In this document: in pieces, positions 49,854 to 60,726 of the stretch | Position numbering within the stretch: the stretch's first letter is position 1 | Layout of the letters: each line of letters starts with the position of its first letter | Assembly (NCBI GenBank): GCA_015956445.1 | Contig: WIUZ02000016.1 | Location: 124,001-188,000, forward strand | Direction of reading: 5' to 3' | DNA from: Thelephora terrestris | Lineage: Eukaryota > Basidiomycota > Agaricomycetes > Thelephorales > Thelephoraceae | Length of the DNA stretch: 64,000 bases | Position numbers and translations under genes: made by a program | The notes under the pieces: generated by a model | Seen by the model: the letters and a program-made list of their open reading frames with translations, nothing else | Told to the model about the DNA's origin: nothing | The model's database searches: none

Positions 49854-52800
49854 TTACTCGTCAGCGGGACCATTCCACTTTGCAGTCTCAGGGAAGGAAA
49901 TAACTGGAAAGAAAAAAAACCCATCAGCACCCCACACGGGGTACAGGGGCAGTGCCAGGGAGGGAAACTTACTAAGACGACGGTATATCGACTCAATCAA
50001 GAACTTTCGTATCCAGTTGAGCGGAACGCGCATCGGCCCGCCTTCGCGCACGTCGACCTTGCTCAGAACGTGGTAATGTGGGACGCTAGCAACAGCAGCG
50101 CGGAGCGATCGTAAGCGCGAAACCTCACGAGAGGCACAAGCGTCGAGACTCACATGTGGGTCGTCTGGAGTACTGCCCTCCTGATCTCGTTTATCGTTTC
50201 GGACGAGTTCTGATCACCAGGGTTTTCCAGCGAGCAGATCTTCGCGATGATCTCCTCGATCTGAGGTTTGAAACGGCCTCAGTGCCCTCAAAAAAGTGAC
50301 TTGTGGGAGGTAACGACTCACGTTGACTTCAAAGTCTTCGCGGAAACCGATGTAGTACGTTACGCCGTAGAAGCCTGGACGTAACGTAGTTTCAGCATGT
50401 ATGCAGGAGCGACGGAATGTTTGGCCACGGACCTTTGACCGATCGAACTTTGTTGACGTCGTACCGTTCGTGAGGAGGGACCCTCGGGGCCGGAAGGACA
50501 CAAACAGACAAGAAGATCTTTCAGGAACCCATCAGCACGCAACTCCTCGGCGCATGTGAGCACCACAGATCACAAAGACTTACGACGACCTGAGGAAGCG
50601 CAGGCCACTGCCTAATAAACCCAACGAAAGAATGCGGCACGCCCTTCCCAGACGCAAACTTATGGAAGATCGCACAAGTCGGAATCCTGACGAGCTCCCT
50701 CTTATCCTCATCCTTCTCGGCGGCAGAATCGTACGCGGTCCTGTCCCGAGCGTAGTAGTAGTACTGCTGAACCGAATCGCCCACGGTGAGCTCATCGGCC
50801 TCAGAGGCGAGAGGTGGCGGGGCGCCGGCGGGAAGCGCGACTTCGCCTTTCTCGGTCGCGATGATGAAGTGACGGAGGTTTCGCCTGTTCGTGCCGTCGA
50901 AACGGTCTTCCAGTCGCTATAGCAAGGGATGAATGGGGCGAAGGGTGTGAGCGACTGAGAGTCGTTACCTTGGCCCATGTCCAGAAGAGCATGAATACCA
51001 TCATAACCAACGCCAACATGAGAGTAGCCCATGCACCCTGCAAAAATAGGATCAGCTGCTAAGAACACCGGCCCGGAAATTATCGCGTACGTGTGGGATC
51101 TTCTCTAACGATGCTGTCCAGAACAAGCCTAGATATCTATGAGACATCGAAATGGCAACAATATACGAGAGACCTCACCGTCCAAGAAACCAAAGATCAC
51201 GAAGAACCCGACCGCAACAAACACTGGCAGACGTTTGACGTAGACCATCTGGACGGCGAGAAGCGTGGTCGTCGAGAACATCACAGTTGCCACGGCGAAG
51301 CTGGTCGAATAGGTTAGCTTACGGCTTGAGTACGGGGATTGAACGCGCAAGAACTCACCCGTATGCGTTAGTAAGGTTCTCGGAGTTTTTGAATGCCACG
51401 ACGAAGACGATGACCGCGATCATCACTGGAAGATGCGTCAAGACAAAGGGTAAGATCGACGCGACGGAACTTCACGAACGGATCCAGTTAACTATCGGTA
51501 TAAATACTTGTCCTGTGGAGAAATTAGGATCAACCGCGACCAAAGCCAGTCGTACCGGCTACGGACCTTGAATCTTCTCAGAGGTGTGCTTGATACGGAT
51601 GCTGACCAACGGTTGAGCTGGGGGAAAGGTTCGTTGGGTTCAGGCGTACTCACGGTGGGAGGCTCTTCATGTTCACCAGCTGTTGCACCAAACTGAAAGT
51701 GGAGGTGACCATGGCTTGGGAAGCGGTGAGCTAGATGACCGGTGAGCACGCGCGCGTACTTGTCCGAAGGCAAAGAACTCACGGTCGCGAGGATCCCGAA
51801 GATGTAGACGATCCTTGGGGGACGTTAGCTGGCTCTCCGACATGATCACAACGGCTACGAACCAGAAAAGAGGTCCGTTCGAGCTTCCGGGAATCGTCGC
51901 ATAAAAAATGTTGTTTATAACCGCTTCACCGTCCCTGATCATTCGAGCCCCTTGCCCAAGGTACGCTAAAATGAGGTTTGGGAACACAAATGCGGAGAAG
52001 GATAGCTGTTGGGAGGTGTGAGCCCAGGTCACGAAGCCTCGCGAGGAGATCACGAACCTGGATGGAGAGCATGTTGAACTGGCCTAGACTATGATCAGGG
52101 AAGGTTAGCCGACGCTGACCCGTAAAAATCCCCTGAACACCTACCTCGCAAACATCGCCTCGCAACCTGTAAGGGCCAAGAGAACACCGGCAAGATCCGT
52201 GAATCTCTTGGTGCGCACAAAAACTAGGGAGGGGTTCGGCGGGGTGATTATAGGAGGAAGCGTGCAACGTACACATTACCGCACGGGAGGGGTCAAAGGC
52301 GCGGAAGATAGCCGGGTGAGCGGTGATGTTTACGATTCCCGTTACACCAAGTAGCAACAACCAGATAAACAGAACTAAATGCCAGGATAAGACACGCGTT
52401 TGTGGCGAGGGATGAGATCACCCACCGGGCGAGAGCGCGATACCCAGCCTTTCCGTGCCCAGAGGTTGTATCAGAAAAAAGGGGGTGAGGAGAGCCTGTT
52501 ACGATCTTCAGTGAGGTGAAGCGGGAGCAATAGAGGAATACTGACCAAGGAAATACCCGTGACGCTGCCGGCGGTGGAAGGCTTCGAAACGGCGATACCG
52601 GCCGCAGCGCTGGTGACCGAGACAGCAGGTGTGAGGATACCATCAGCCATGGTCAGCCCAGTCGCAAATAGACACTGAAAAGCCGGGTTATTCGAGGAAA
52701 CTCATCGGGGATAGATAATCGGGCTGTGACGCACCCAAGCCAACAACGGCCAACGGAACCGGTTAGAAATGTGACCGGAACCGGAGACGGATCTTGTCTT

Positions 52801-53298
52801 GTAGGCGCTGTCGCCGGTCAAGACGCGGTCGCCGTCAATGTCCTCGCGGGGAGGGGGGAATAAGCCCTGGAACAAGGCGAAACTTCCTCCTTCTCCTTCT
52901 CCAGTACCAAAGTGCAAGCAGATGAACGCCTAAGATGGGTTGTCAGCTGGAGATCCCCGGACTGAATACGAAGTATGCTCACATATTTGACCAACGGCAA
53001 CAGAGTCATGGACCATATAATGGCGCTGAGCACTCCGATCACGTCCTCTGGAGGGGGAGCCGGTCCATTGGGTGACCAAATACTGTTGAGGACGTATAGA
53101 GGGGAAGTTGCGACGGATGAGTGGATGACACCTGCGAAGGAGATCAGTGATCGACAGAAAAAAAACGAGAGAGACGCCAAAACACTTGCCCAAGGTCGTG
53201 AAAGACAACGCGAGAAGACCAAAGCCACGAGCGGTATGGGGTCTCCTGGTCTGGACCATCCCCTTCTCAAGGGTATCAGCAGTGACGCGGGAATCCAT
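49854..53298 (-). CDS. KUP/HAK/KT-family potassium transporter
   Basis: High-affinity K+ uptake at the plasma membrane, by family. About 17 short introns separate the exons; the protein is about 800 residues. Recognised blocks in order are GFGLLALSFTTLGVIHSSVA with TSPLYVLNSIW, GEGEGGSFALFQGLFP, MADGILTPAVSVTSAAAGIA, FFLIQPLGTERLG, GVTGIVNITAHPAIFRAFDP, GVLLALTGCEAMFASLGQFN, FVFPNLILAYLGQGARMI and LTASQAMVTSTFSLVQQLVN. Then come IPIVNW, VIVFVVAFKNSENLTNAYG, RLPVFVAVGFFVIFGFLDG, PHGAWATLMLALVMMVFMLF, CAIFHKFASGKGVPHSFVGF (then IRQWPALP) and FYGVTYYIGFREDF. It ends WNGPADE. The first intron seems to use a GC donor. Two family acidic positions appear changed (see findings). The start at 53298 is likely but not certain. 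Confidence 0.93.
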
Positions 53299-53649
53299 AC
53301 TTCTGTTTGTGAAGGGAAACAGAAGACAAGAAGGAAGTGGATCGGTCGGATTCCTCTTTTACAAAACGTTTATCTAGGCCCTAGGGGGTCGCTCCCGACC
53401 CACCGGAAAAACGCCGTCGACGTCGGTTGCCCTAAAAAATCGATGACGAATGGCGAATTTCTCTCTACCGCCATGAGATTAATTTTTCGCTATTCAACGC
53501 TTCGGGTGAACTGACGCTGAGGGATTTCGGCCATAGGCTGTGCACGCCACTAATATAACCGGGAAATTTTACGAGGTCCCACGGATGATCTTGTCGGTGG
53601 GGTTGGACGTTGGGATAGACCATACGTCAACTGAACGCCACCCAGAAGG
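53299..53649. other. 5' flank of the HAK gene
   Basis: About 350 bp between the HAK start and the edge of the dispersed repeat. No gene is recognised and no clear TATA box was chosen. Confidence 0.4.
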
Positions 53650-55370
53650 AGCAGCTCGCTCTTGCTTATCGTTCACCTATCGTGCTTGGACGCTGGGCCG
53701 AAAACGAACAGCCTCGGTGGCGATTACACCTTACGTGGCAACGGACGCGCGGAAAAAACAAAGGAAACCGGAGCATGCAATTTTGGAGAAGCGGAACGCT
53801 CCAGGCAGGAAACAAACGTGCTTGACCCCGCTCGGTAGCATTCGGTTCCCCGCTCTCGAGTTTTTCATCAAGACGTCATGGATCATGCTCAAACTTTTGT
53901 GGCTGTGCAGGTTTACCCACTCGTCGGCTCTCTTCAAGCTGGTCCGTACAGTACCAGGCCCCTGGCTGTCTGGGGCTCTCGTCGTCATCCTCAAGCACGA
54001 GGAGTCAAGTCCCAGGACCCCAGGGCTCCGGCAGATCCGATCGATGATCGGACCGTAATCCGGTTCCGAGCCGAGACTCAAGACCGCGGACCGGCGGTTG
54101 TTCGATTCATCGATTTTGTGAAGGCCACATAAGTTATGGAGGCTGCTGAAATACCCATTCTACCTATTCTCACCCTCGGAGTTTCTGGCCCTTGATCTTT
54201 CCATCGGCAAGTCCACCTAGCAGAGTCAAGAATAGAGTCAGCTTCCCGCTGTGCGAATTCTCACGATAAACTCGCCTGGTGACTGAAAGGACGCTCATCA
54301 CCTAGCACAAGTTAGTGCCAATGAACGAGAGAAGCATATGTCCACGCGTGGTGGCTTGATGGGCCTCCCGGTTATCCAGCCAGATCACCGAATCTGTGTC
54401 TCGCAGATAAGGAAGTGTCTGCGGGCCAGGGATCGGATCAGGAACAAAAAACTCAATTCTCGTCCGAACGCCACTCTCTCATGCACAAGTCCCGGTCCCT
54501 AGGACGAGAAATCGGAAGGGTCGAACCTTACAATGACAGCTCTAGATAACATAGCGCGCCACCACTCCAATCCCGACGCCAGGAACGATACGCGAAGCAG
54601 GAGAAGACTCGCACCGGTGAGTATACAAGTTGCAGCGACAGGCTAAGAGCCAAGAAGGACTGGTTCCCAGTGAGTAAGACGCCCTGAACTTGTGACTTGG
54701 TTTCAGCTCAAGTCGGCGATCCCATTCCCCCCGTTCTAATCTTCGATGACAATAATCCCGTTTGATTTCGGTATAAACTTCCGTTGGGGGGCGCTTGCGA
54801 AGGGTAAAAAACAAGCGCTCTCGTAAAACGAACAGACGCGAGCGAAAATCTGGTTATAGCCGTGGTAGACGAAAAGGGGTGGCGAGCGGCCTTTCACCAC
54901 GGCGAAAACTTCAGCCAGCAAGTTCAGCCCGATAGAATGGGAGGAGATAACGCGCTTACTTCAGAGCGCCCGTTCGGTTTACGGGACATTGACGTACGTC
55001 GGATACCAAGAGAAAGTCGGCCAAGTTTTCGACGCCCACGTGTGTCAACTAGTAAATGGAGGACGGGCGCGAATGAAACTCTGACGCTCACAACCACCGT
55101 CCAGGCTCGATAACGTGTTGCCAAGACGAGTGGCAGGCATCCCGGAGCGCTGGAACCCGAAATTCGAGTGAACCTTGAAGATACAATGTCAAGAAAATCA
55201 TTCACCGTCACGGCGTGGCAGAAGGGGAGAAACGCTAGGTGGGAAATCGTTCGAGGTAGTTGGAGCGCTGCAAGTCGAGCCCGGTGTTGAGGAGGTGCTA
55301 TGGTGGGGGCTTGAGTCGTTTGGCCAGATGCAGAGTGGCGGGGAAAGCGAGCGCTGGAGCGCATTCGAAG
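53650..55370. repeat. dispersed repeat copy 3 plus duplicated upstream block of gene G
   Basis: 53650-55050 is the inverted match of 24300-25750. 54440-55370 is the inverted match of 18500-19415, upstream of gene A. The copy here joins both matches without a gap, so it is the most complete of the three. Shared words include gctgtgcgaattctcacga, ggtggcgagcggcc and cttcagccagcaag. No conserved reading frame runs through the copies. Confidence 0.75.
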
Positions 55371-55733
55371 CAACAGGGACCAGAGGATTCAGAGAAAAGG
55401 GAGGCGAAGGCTACACGCGACTGAGAGTTTGCGCAAAATGTTTGCATCCTCGGGATAATCGATCGGATGCGGGAGTGACGTCTACGAAGTTGATCCGTTC
55501 CGCCGTTGAGCGGTCTTGAGCGGTTGAGGTCAGCCTGGGAGAAACCGTCCAGACGCCCTACAACTCAAAGTCCAGGGGAATCAAGTCAAACTTATGTATC
55601 GCGCTGTCTGTGTGCGTTTGGTTCGGCCACTGCCGATGCCATGCGGCCACCACGAGAGGACTTACGAGTGCGTTTGCGTCGTTAAGTCACGGGCGTTGCG
55701 CCTTGTTCTTCCCATACGTGTTCCCCTCAGATT

Positions 55734-58700
55734 ATGGCAGATCCAAACAATATCTTAGAGGTGCGGTGAGTCCTCATATCTTTCTCTTGTAGGCACCAGC
55801 TAATACGAGTCTGGATCTCCAGCAGAACGCCCACCGGCGACGGTTCGGGAATGGAGGAAGATGGGTCCGCGTCGATTAATCACAGCAGAAGTAGACGAAA
55901 GAGGTATGTTGCACCCCACCCCAGCGTACCTCCCTGTTAACTGGGTCCCTAGTAGATCCCAGAGCACTCTTCAAAGCCCTGCGCGGACGTATGGTTGAAT
56001 TTTCTGCCACCTGTTTGCCCTTGTACCTGGCCTTCAATTAAAGGCAAGATTCTGAAGAAACCCAAAGCGAGAATGAGGGGAGCGTTCGCCAAAAACCGGA
56101 CCGGTAAGCCCCCCGGCACCCTCGTCAAAAAACGTGGCTAACAACCCCGCGCAGCGAAAACCCAGGACAACTGCCAAGTCAAGTGGAACATGAAGCCCGA
56201 TTCTACAAGAACTACGGCGATGTTGCTAAAGAGTACGATGATGACTACCTCAAGAAATACAGGGAAGATTTGGAGACCACCCTCCTCTTCGTAGGTTCCA
56301 TGTCACCTTATGATGAGCACGTTCTGATTAGGTACTAGGCCGGTCTATTCTCAGCTGTCACCTCTGCGTTCATCATCCAGCTCGGCTCAAGTCTTCAATC
56401 CGACCCGGGTGACGAAACCGCGGCCCTCCTCCGGGTCCTCATTTACAAGATCGACAACACCACTTTCGGAAATGAAGTGCCCCCCCTCCCCCAATGGAAC
56501 GGACCTCCCCCCGCGATGGTCCACGTCCAAGCCATCCTATTCGCAAGCCTTGCTACTTCTCTCCTCGGCGCCTTGCTGGCAATGCTCGGCAAGCAATGGT
56601 TGAACCGTTACGACTCATCCGACTTACGAGGATCGGCCATGGAGCGCAGCCACAACCGATAGCGGAAGCTCGACGGACTCGTCGCGTGGTATTTCGATAC
56701 GTGATGGAGTCGCTGCCGTTGATGCTGCAGGTTGCTCTGCTGCTTCTCGGTTGTGCCCTTTCCCGGTACCTCTGGGAGGTCTCCACCATCGTCGCATCGG
56801 TTGTGGTTGGGGTCACCTCGATTGGTGTCCTCTTCTACCTCTTCATCGTCATCGGCCTTCAAAAAAGTCATGAAGAAGCTCAAAGTCATCTTGGAAAAAT
56901 TCAAAGGCGGCTTTGAGAAGCTTGCATTCGTCCTCAAGGACTCTGAATTTATTACCATCGTCACGTCCCTATCGGAGGAATGTGGCTCCTGTTCAATCTA
57001 CGCCTTCACACGATTCTTGAAGAGCTTGTTACTGGCCCCTTTGGCACTCGCCCTCGATTTCTTTCTCCTCGGGTGGGCTGTGGCCCGAAGATTGGTCACT
57101 CTCTCAACCGGGACCTACCATCTTGTACGGTCCGCAGTCGGAGACTTTGCCACCGTTCTTGCAAGACTCCGCCAGCTGCGGTCGACACGTGCCACTAAAA
57201 ACATCGACCGACAAGCGTCGATATCGGACCTCCGGTGCATTTCATGGACCCTTCTGACATCTCTCGACAAAGACATCCGTCTGTCGGCCGTTGAATATCT
57301 CACGGCGAAGACCGAGCTGGCCTACTTCGAACCCACCCTCGTTGCAGATCCCTGTCTCGATGTTCTGATCGGCTGTGTCAGTATCAGCGGTCGCAAGGTA
57401 GCAATTATGCAAGACAAAGAAGAGCTCGCGACAGCGTCTGCCAAATGTTTCCTCCGCTCCATCTATCATCTATTGGAAATGGACCCGCATCCGAGTGTCC
57501 TCACAGATATTTATTGACATTACAACAGGATTTTCCCCCAAAACCTGGATTGCAGTGGTCTTCCATTATATTCCACCATGATCGAGATCCATGGCCTGGT
57601 CACCCGACGCTGGAGTCGTCGTGACTCATGGGATGACTACAGACCATCTCGTCCGGAACACATTGCATTTGCGCGGTATATGGTCGAGGTTGCTCAGGTG
57701 GGGTATCAGCGGCTAGAGTGTCGAAACGTGCCTGATTGGATCCTCCGGTTTGCACTCCACTCCCTGTTTCTGGATTTCCCGCCTCCAGCACCCATCGCTG
57801 CTAACTGCCTGGCAATCGCGGCCATCGACCTGGGTTGTGACGTTTCAGACATTACAACTTTGAAAAAGTGGTGCGCTCACGCCGTATGAGCATCCACATT
57901 TCTGACCTAGACTCAAGCAGACAATTGCAGCTAGTCTTGAACCTTATAAATCAACCCATCAGAACCGCGGTTGCCGAAGAACGTTTGCCGACATGGAAGT
58001 ACAAGTCCATCACCACCATACTTCTCTTTGCAGCCTCTCTGGAGGGGGATGATCGTCAAACCATATCCGGCGCCACCTTGCGCTCTATTGGGATTCTACG
58101 GAGTAAGAGCATGCCCATGTGGGCTCCAGCTGTGCCATACATCACTGCGCTGCTCAAAAATCCAAGCCCCCCTTCTCCGAGTCTGGATCGGCTTATCGTA
58201 TTCGCATCACCTGACGTACCGTGGACTGACCTTTCGGATGATAGAGATGCAGTAGTTAGGTGGGCAACTACGGTCTTGGCGGTGCCCTATACAGAGGAGT
58301 CAGGTCAAAGTGTGGTTGATGCAACGTTGCAGATTGCTGCTAAAGACTTCTTGCGGCCGCACATTCCCCTTGGCGTTTGGGAGTTGTTCAAGGAACGGAC
58401 ATCTCTCCCACCTACATGCTTTGGGCTAAGTCAGGGAGCCCATCCAAACGTTATTAGGCACGTTCGAGGGCTTGGAGATCTCGAAATTCTCACATCGTAC
58501 TTCCTTCTCGTTTGGTCGGAGCGGTGTTTTCCTTCCGATGACGCATTTGACACGATGGAGATCTCAATCCGGGAGGACTTTTGTGGAACCTGGGTGGGGC
58601 AGCACCGGCGAGATTTGGTAGAGCGGTTGAAGCACGTTCTTCGGGAGTTTGCTCGGGGAAACGACCACATCTCGGGAAGTTTTCCCTGGTATGTTGATGA

Positions 58701-58830
58701 GGACGATATCCGAGAGGCAACACAACGCTATGGGAAGCTGAAGGATGTGTTGGCAGAGGTGGAGAGGAAAGCGGCGATGAACCTAACTCGTATGTTCCCA
58801 GATTCAGTGACTTTTCAGAGGACGAGCTGA
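55734..58830 (+). pseudogene. DUF6535-family pseudogene G (inverted partner of gene A)
   Basis: The 32-nt first exon (MADPNNILEV), second exon (RTPTGDGSGMEEDGSAS), QVEHEARFYKNYGDVAKEYD exon and the large exon (AGLFSAVTSAFIIQLGSSLQ) are all recognisable and match gene A closely. The large exon has an in-frame stop in SHNR*RKLDGLVAWYF, a frame change just after it, a deletion after FYLFIVIGLQK, and a second stop in VLTDIY*HYNRIF. The last exon (about 57910-58830) is open and reads to SVTFQRTS. The second stop is part of a cluster of CpG-to-TpG/CpA changes relative to A. The gene cannot make the full protein. Confidence 0.88.
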
Positions 58831-58929
58831 TTTTGATGGCTATCGCACAGAGTACCACTCGACGTGTGCTCTTCCCCTGTTGTTTCCATGATGCTGCGTT
58901 GGGAGAGGTTGATGTCTCTTCACAACGTT

Positions 58930-59370
58930 TGTGTGCCGGCCACAATTCCACATCAACATTTAGGCGTATTCGAAGGAGAAGCCCCTCTCTTCCACTTCGG
59001 TCGAGGGGACGATCCGACGGAACTCATCCGGACATCGTTCGCCATATTACCCGAGGACTCGAAGACATCAGGTTTCTTCAGTCGTACCTTCTTGTTGTTT
59101 AGTCGAAGTGGAACCACCGTCTTGGCGGTGTTCTTGGGGTGATGGGGTTATTAACACAGGTGGACTTTGGCGGACACCACGAGCAGGACCTCGATGGAGG
59201 GAGTACACGACCTGTTAAGACAACTGTATTGGTGATTGATATACCTCATCGATGACATCAGCTCCGTATCGATATCTATGAAGTCGGCGTATGCGTAGAA
59301 ACGAGGAAGGGACTATATGGAAGATCTAGAGCAGGTGTTGGTGGAAGTGGGCATGACGGAGCAATGACCC
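58930..59370 (+). pseudogene. C-terminal remnant of another DUF6535 gene (r3)
   Basis: A shifted plus-strand frame reads SRGRSDGTHPDIVRHITRGL and DIRFLQSYLLVV*SKW, the family C-terminal module. The rest resembles the decayed 3' exon of gene C (for example FGRGDDPTELIRTSFAIL against YDPKELARTSFAIF). It directly follows pseudogene G in the same orientation. Frames are broken and there is no core domain. Confidence 0.7.
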
Positions 59371-59374
59371 GCAA

Positions 59375-60726
59375 ATATAACCAAGGCTCAGAGCGCTACT
59401 CCGTATACTTACCGGATAGGGCCCGTCTGCCCTACCAGCACGTGTGCTCGGAGTCCTTCTCCTGCATATCCTCGGTTTTTTCTTCATGTCGGACGAGATT
59501 CTGCATCTAGTCTCCCCAGTCTGGAACATACCCCATAGCACCCCCCCCTCCTTCCCAACCGTTCAGCCTTGGTGTACTATGGCCAGGGAAGACTTTCGTG
59601 GCGTTTACGGCGTTATCGACGCCTCTGGACTTATCTCCCTGTTCTGCCCTCTGAATCCCTCTCCTCACTGTAACGTGCTCTGCGTCCTTGTATGCACTAC
59701 AATCGACTCCGCGAATGCCCTGCAGATTATGTTATGTGGCTGCAATCGTGAAGACCCGAACCCGTTGAGTTAGTAGCTCAGGAGAGCAAATAGGACGAGA
59801 CAGTGCCCCAGTGGTGCGTCGAGGTGATCATGGGCCCACGAATTGCGAACACCTGCCAGTCAGTCGCCTGAACCTGTTCCACCCACAGAGAAAGTGGTCA
59901 CTTGACTCGAATAGTACGGAAAGGGAGGTGGGAAACTCGAAGAGCGTAAAGATGTAGGACGGAATCGATTTCACGTCAAACTCACAGGACAGGCGGAGTT
60001 TAGAAAAGGACGCGTTGCCCCTGGATTGAGAGTCGCATCGTGGTGGTTTAAGCCATGGGAGGGCCACCTGTGGTGATCCTGCGTCGCCTGTTCACGTGAA
60101 GCGGTCCTATTTGAAGTGAGTCTTCTCGTAGGGTAAGTAGATTCGCTGTTAGGTTACGGCTGTTACGCTATGACGCGACGAGCCACAACAGACAAGATTG
60201 AAGGCGTGGCCCTCCCTCGATTGCGCTGAACGGCAAAGGATTTTTTGAATTACGCGTTGGATACCGCAGGTCCAATTTTTGACCGCGGTGGTCCATAACA
60301 GGAAAGGAAAACACGTACTGAATGTTACGCCCATATTTGTAAGAGGAGAAGACTGATGTGGGGGAAGCAGAGGATCATTGAGAGCCAAAATGGACCTAGG
60401 TGCCACGGTGTCCGAGCCGGTGGGTGGCTGAGACTAGCGATGTTCGACCAATCACGTAGAGACGGCTCAGTACGTGGCCACGGTGGGGCTGGGGAGTGGA
60501 GACCGTGAGGAACCTCTTTTGCGCTCGTTCCGGTGACCTTCTGCAGCGGCTGTGAATTTTGCACCAATTTTGGCTTGGCGTTATCAGGGTTTTGTTGGAA
60601 TCTGTCAAACCGGTGTTGCGGGGAGCGCCACCGAGCATCTGCTCGAACTCATAAGGGCGACTTGGCGCTCGTTCCAGGCTCTCTTATCTCCCCTCACCAC
60701 CTCCTGCCATTTTCTTGCTCCCCATC
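59375..60726. other. intergenic, upstream of gene H
   Basis: Only unassigned short frames occur. The last 150 bp before the ATG of H (cgctcgttccaggctctc, catgcc-like words) resemble the region just before the ATG of gene C, so they are probably promoter and leader. Confidence 0.45.
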
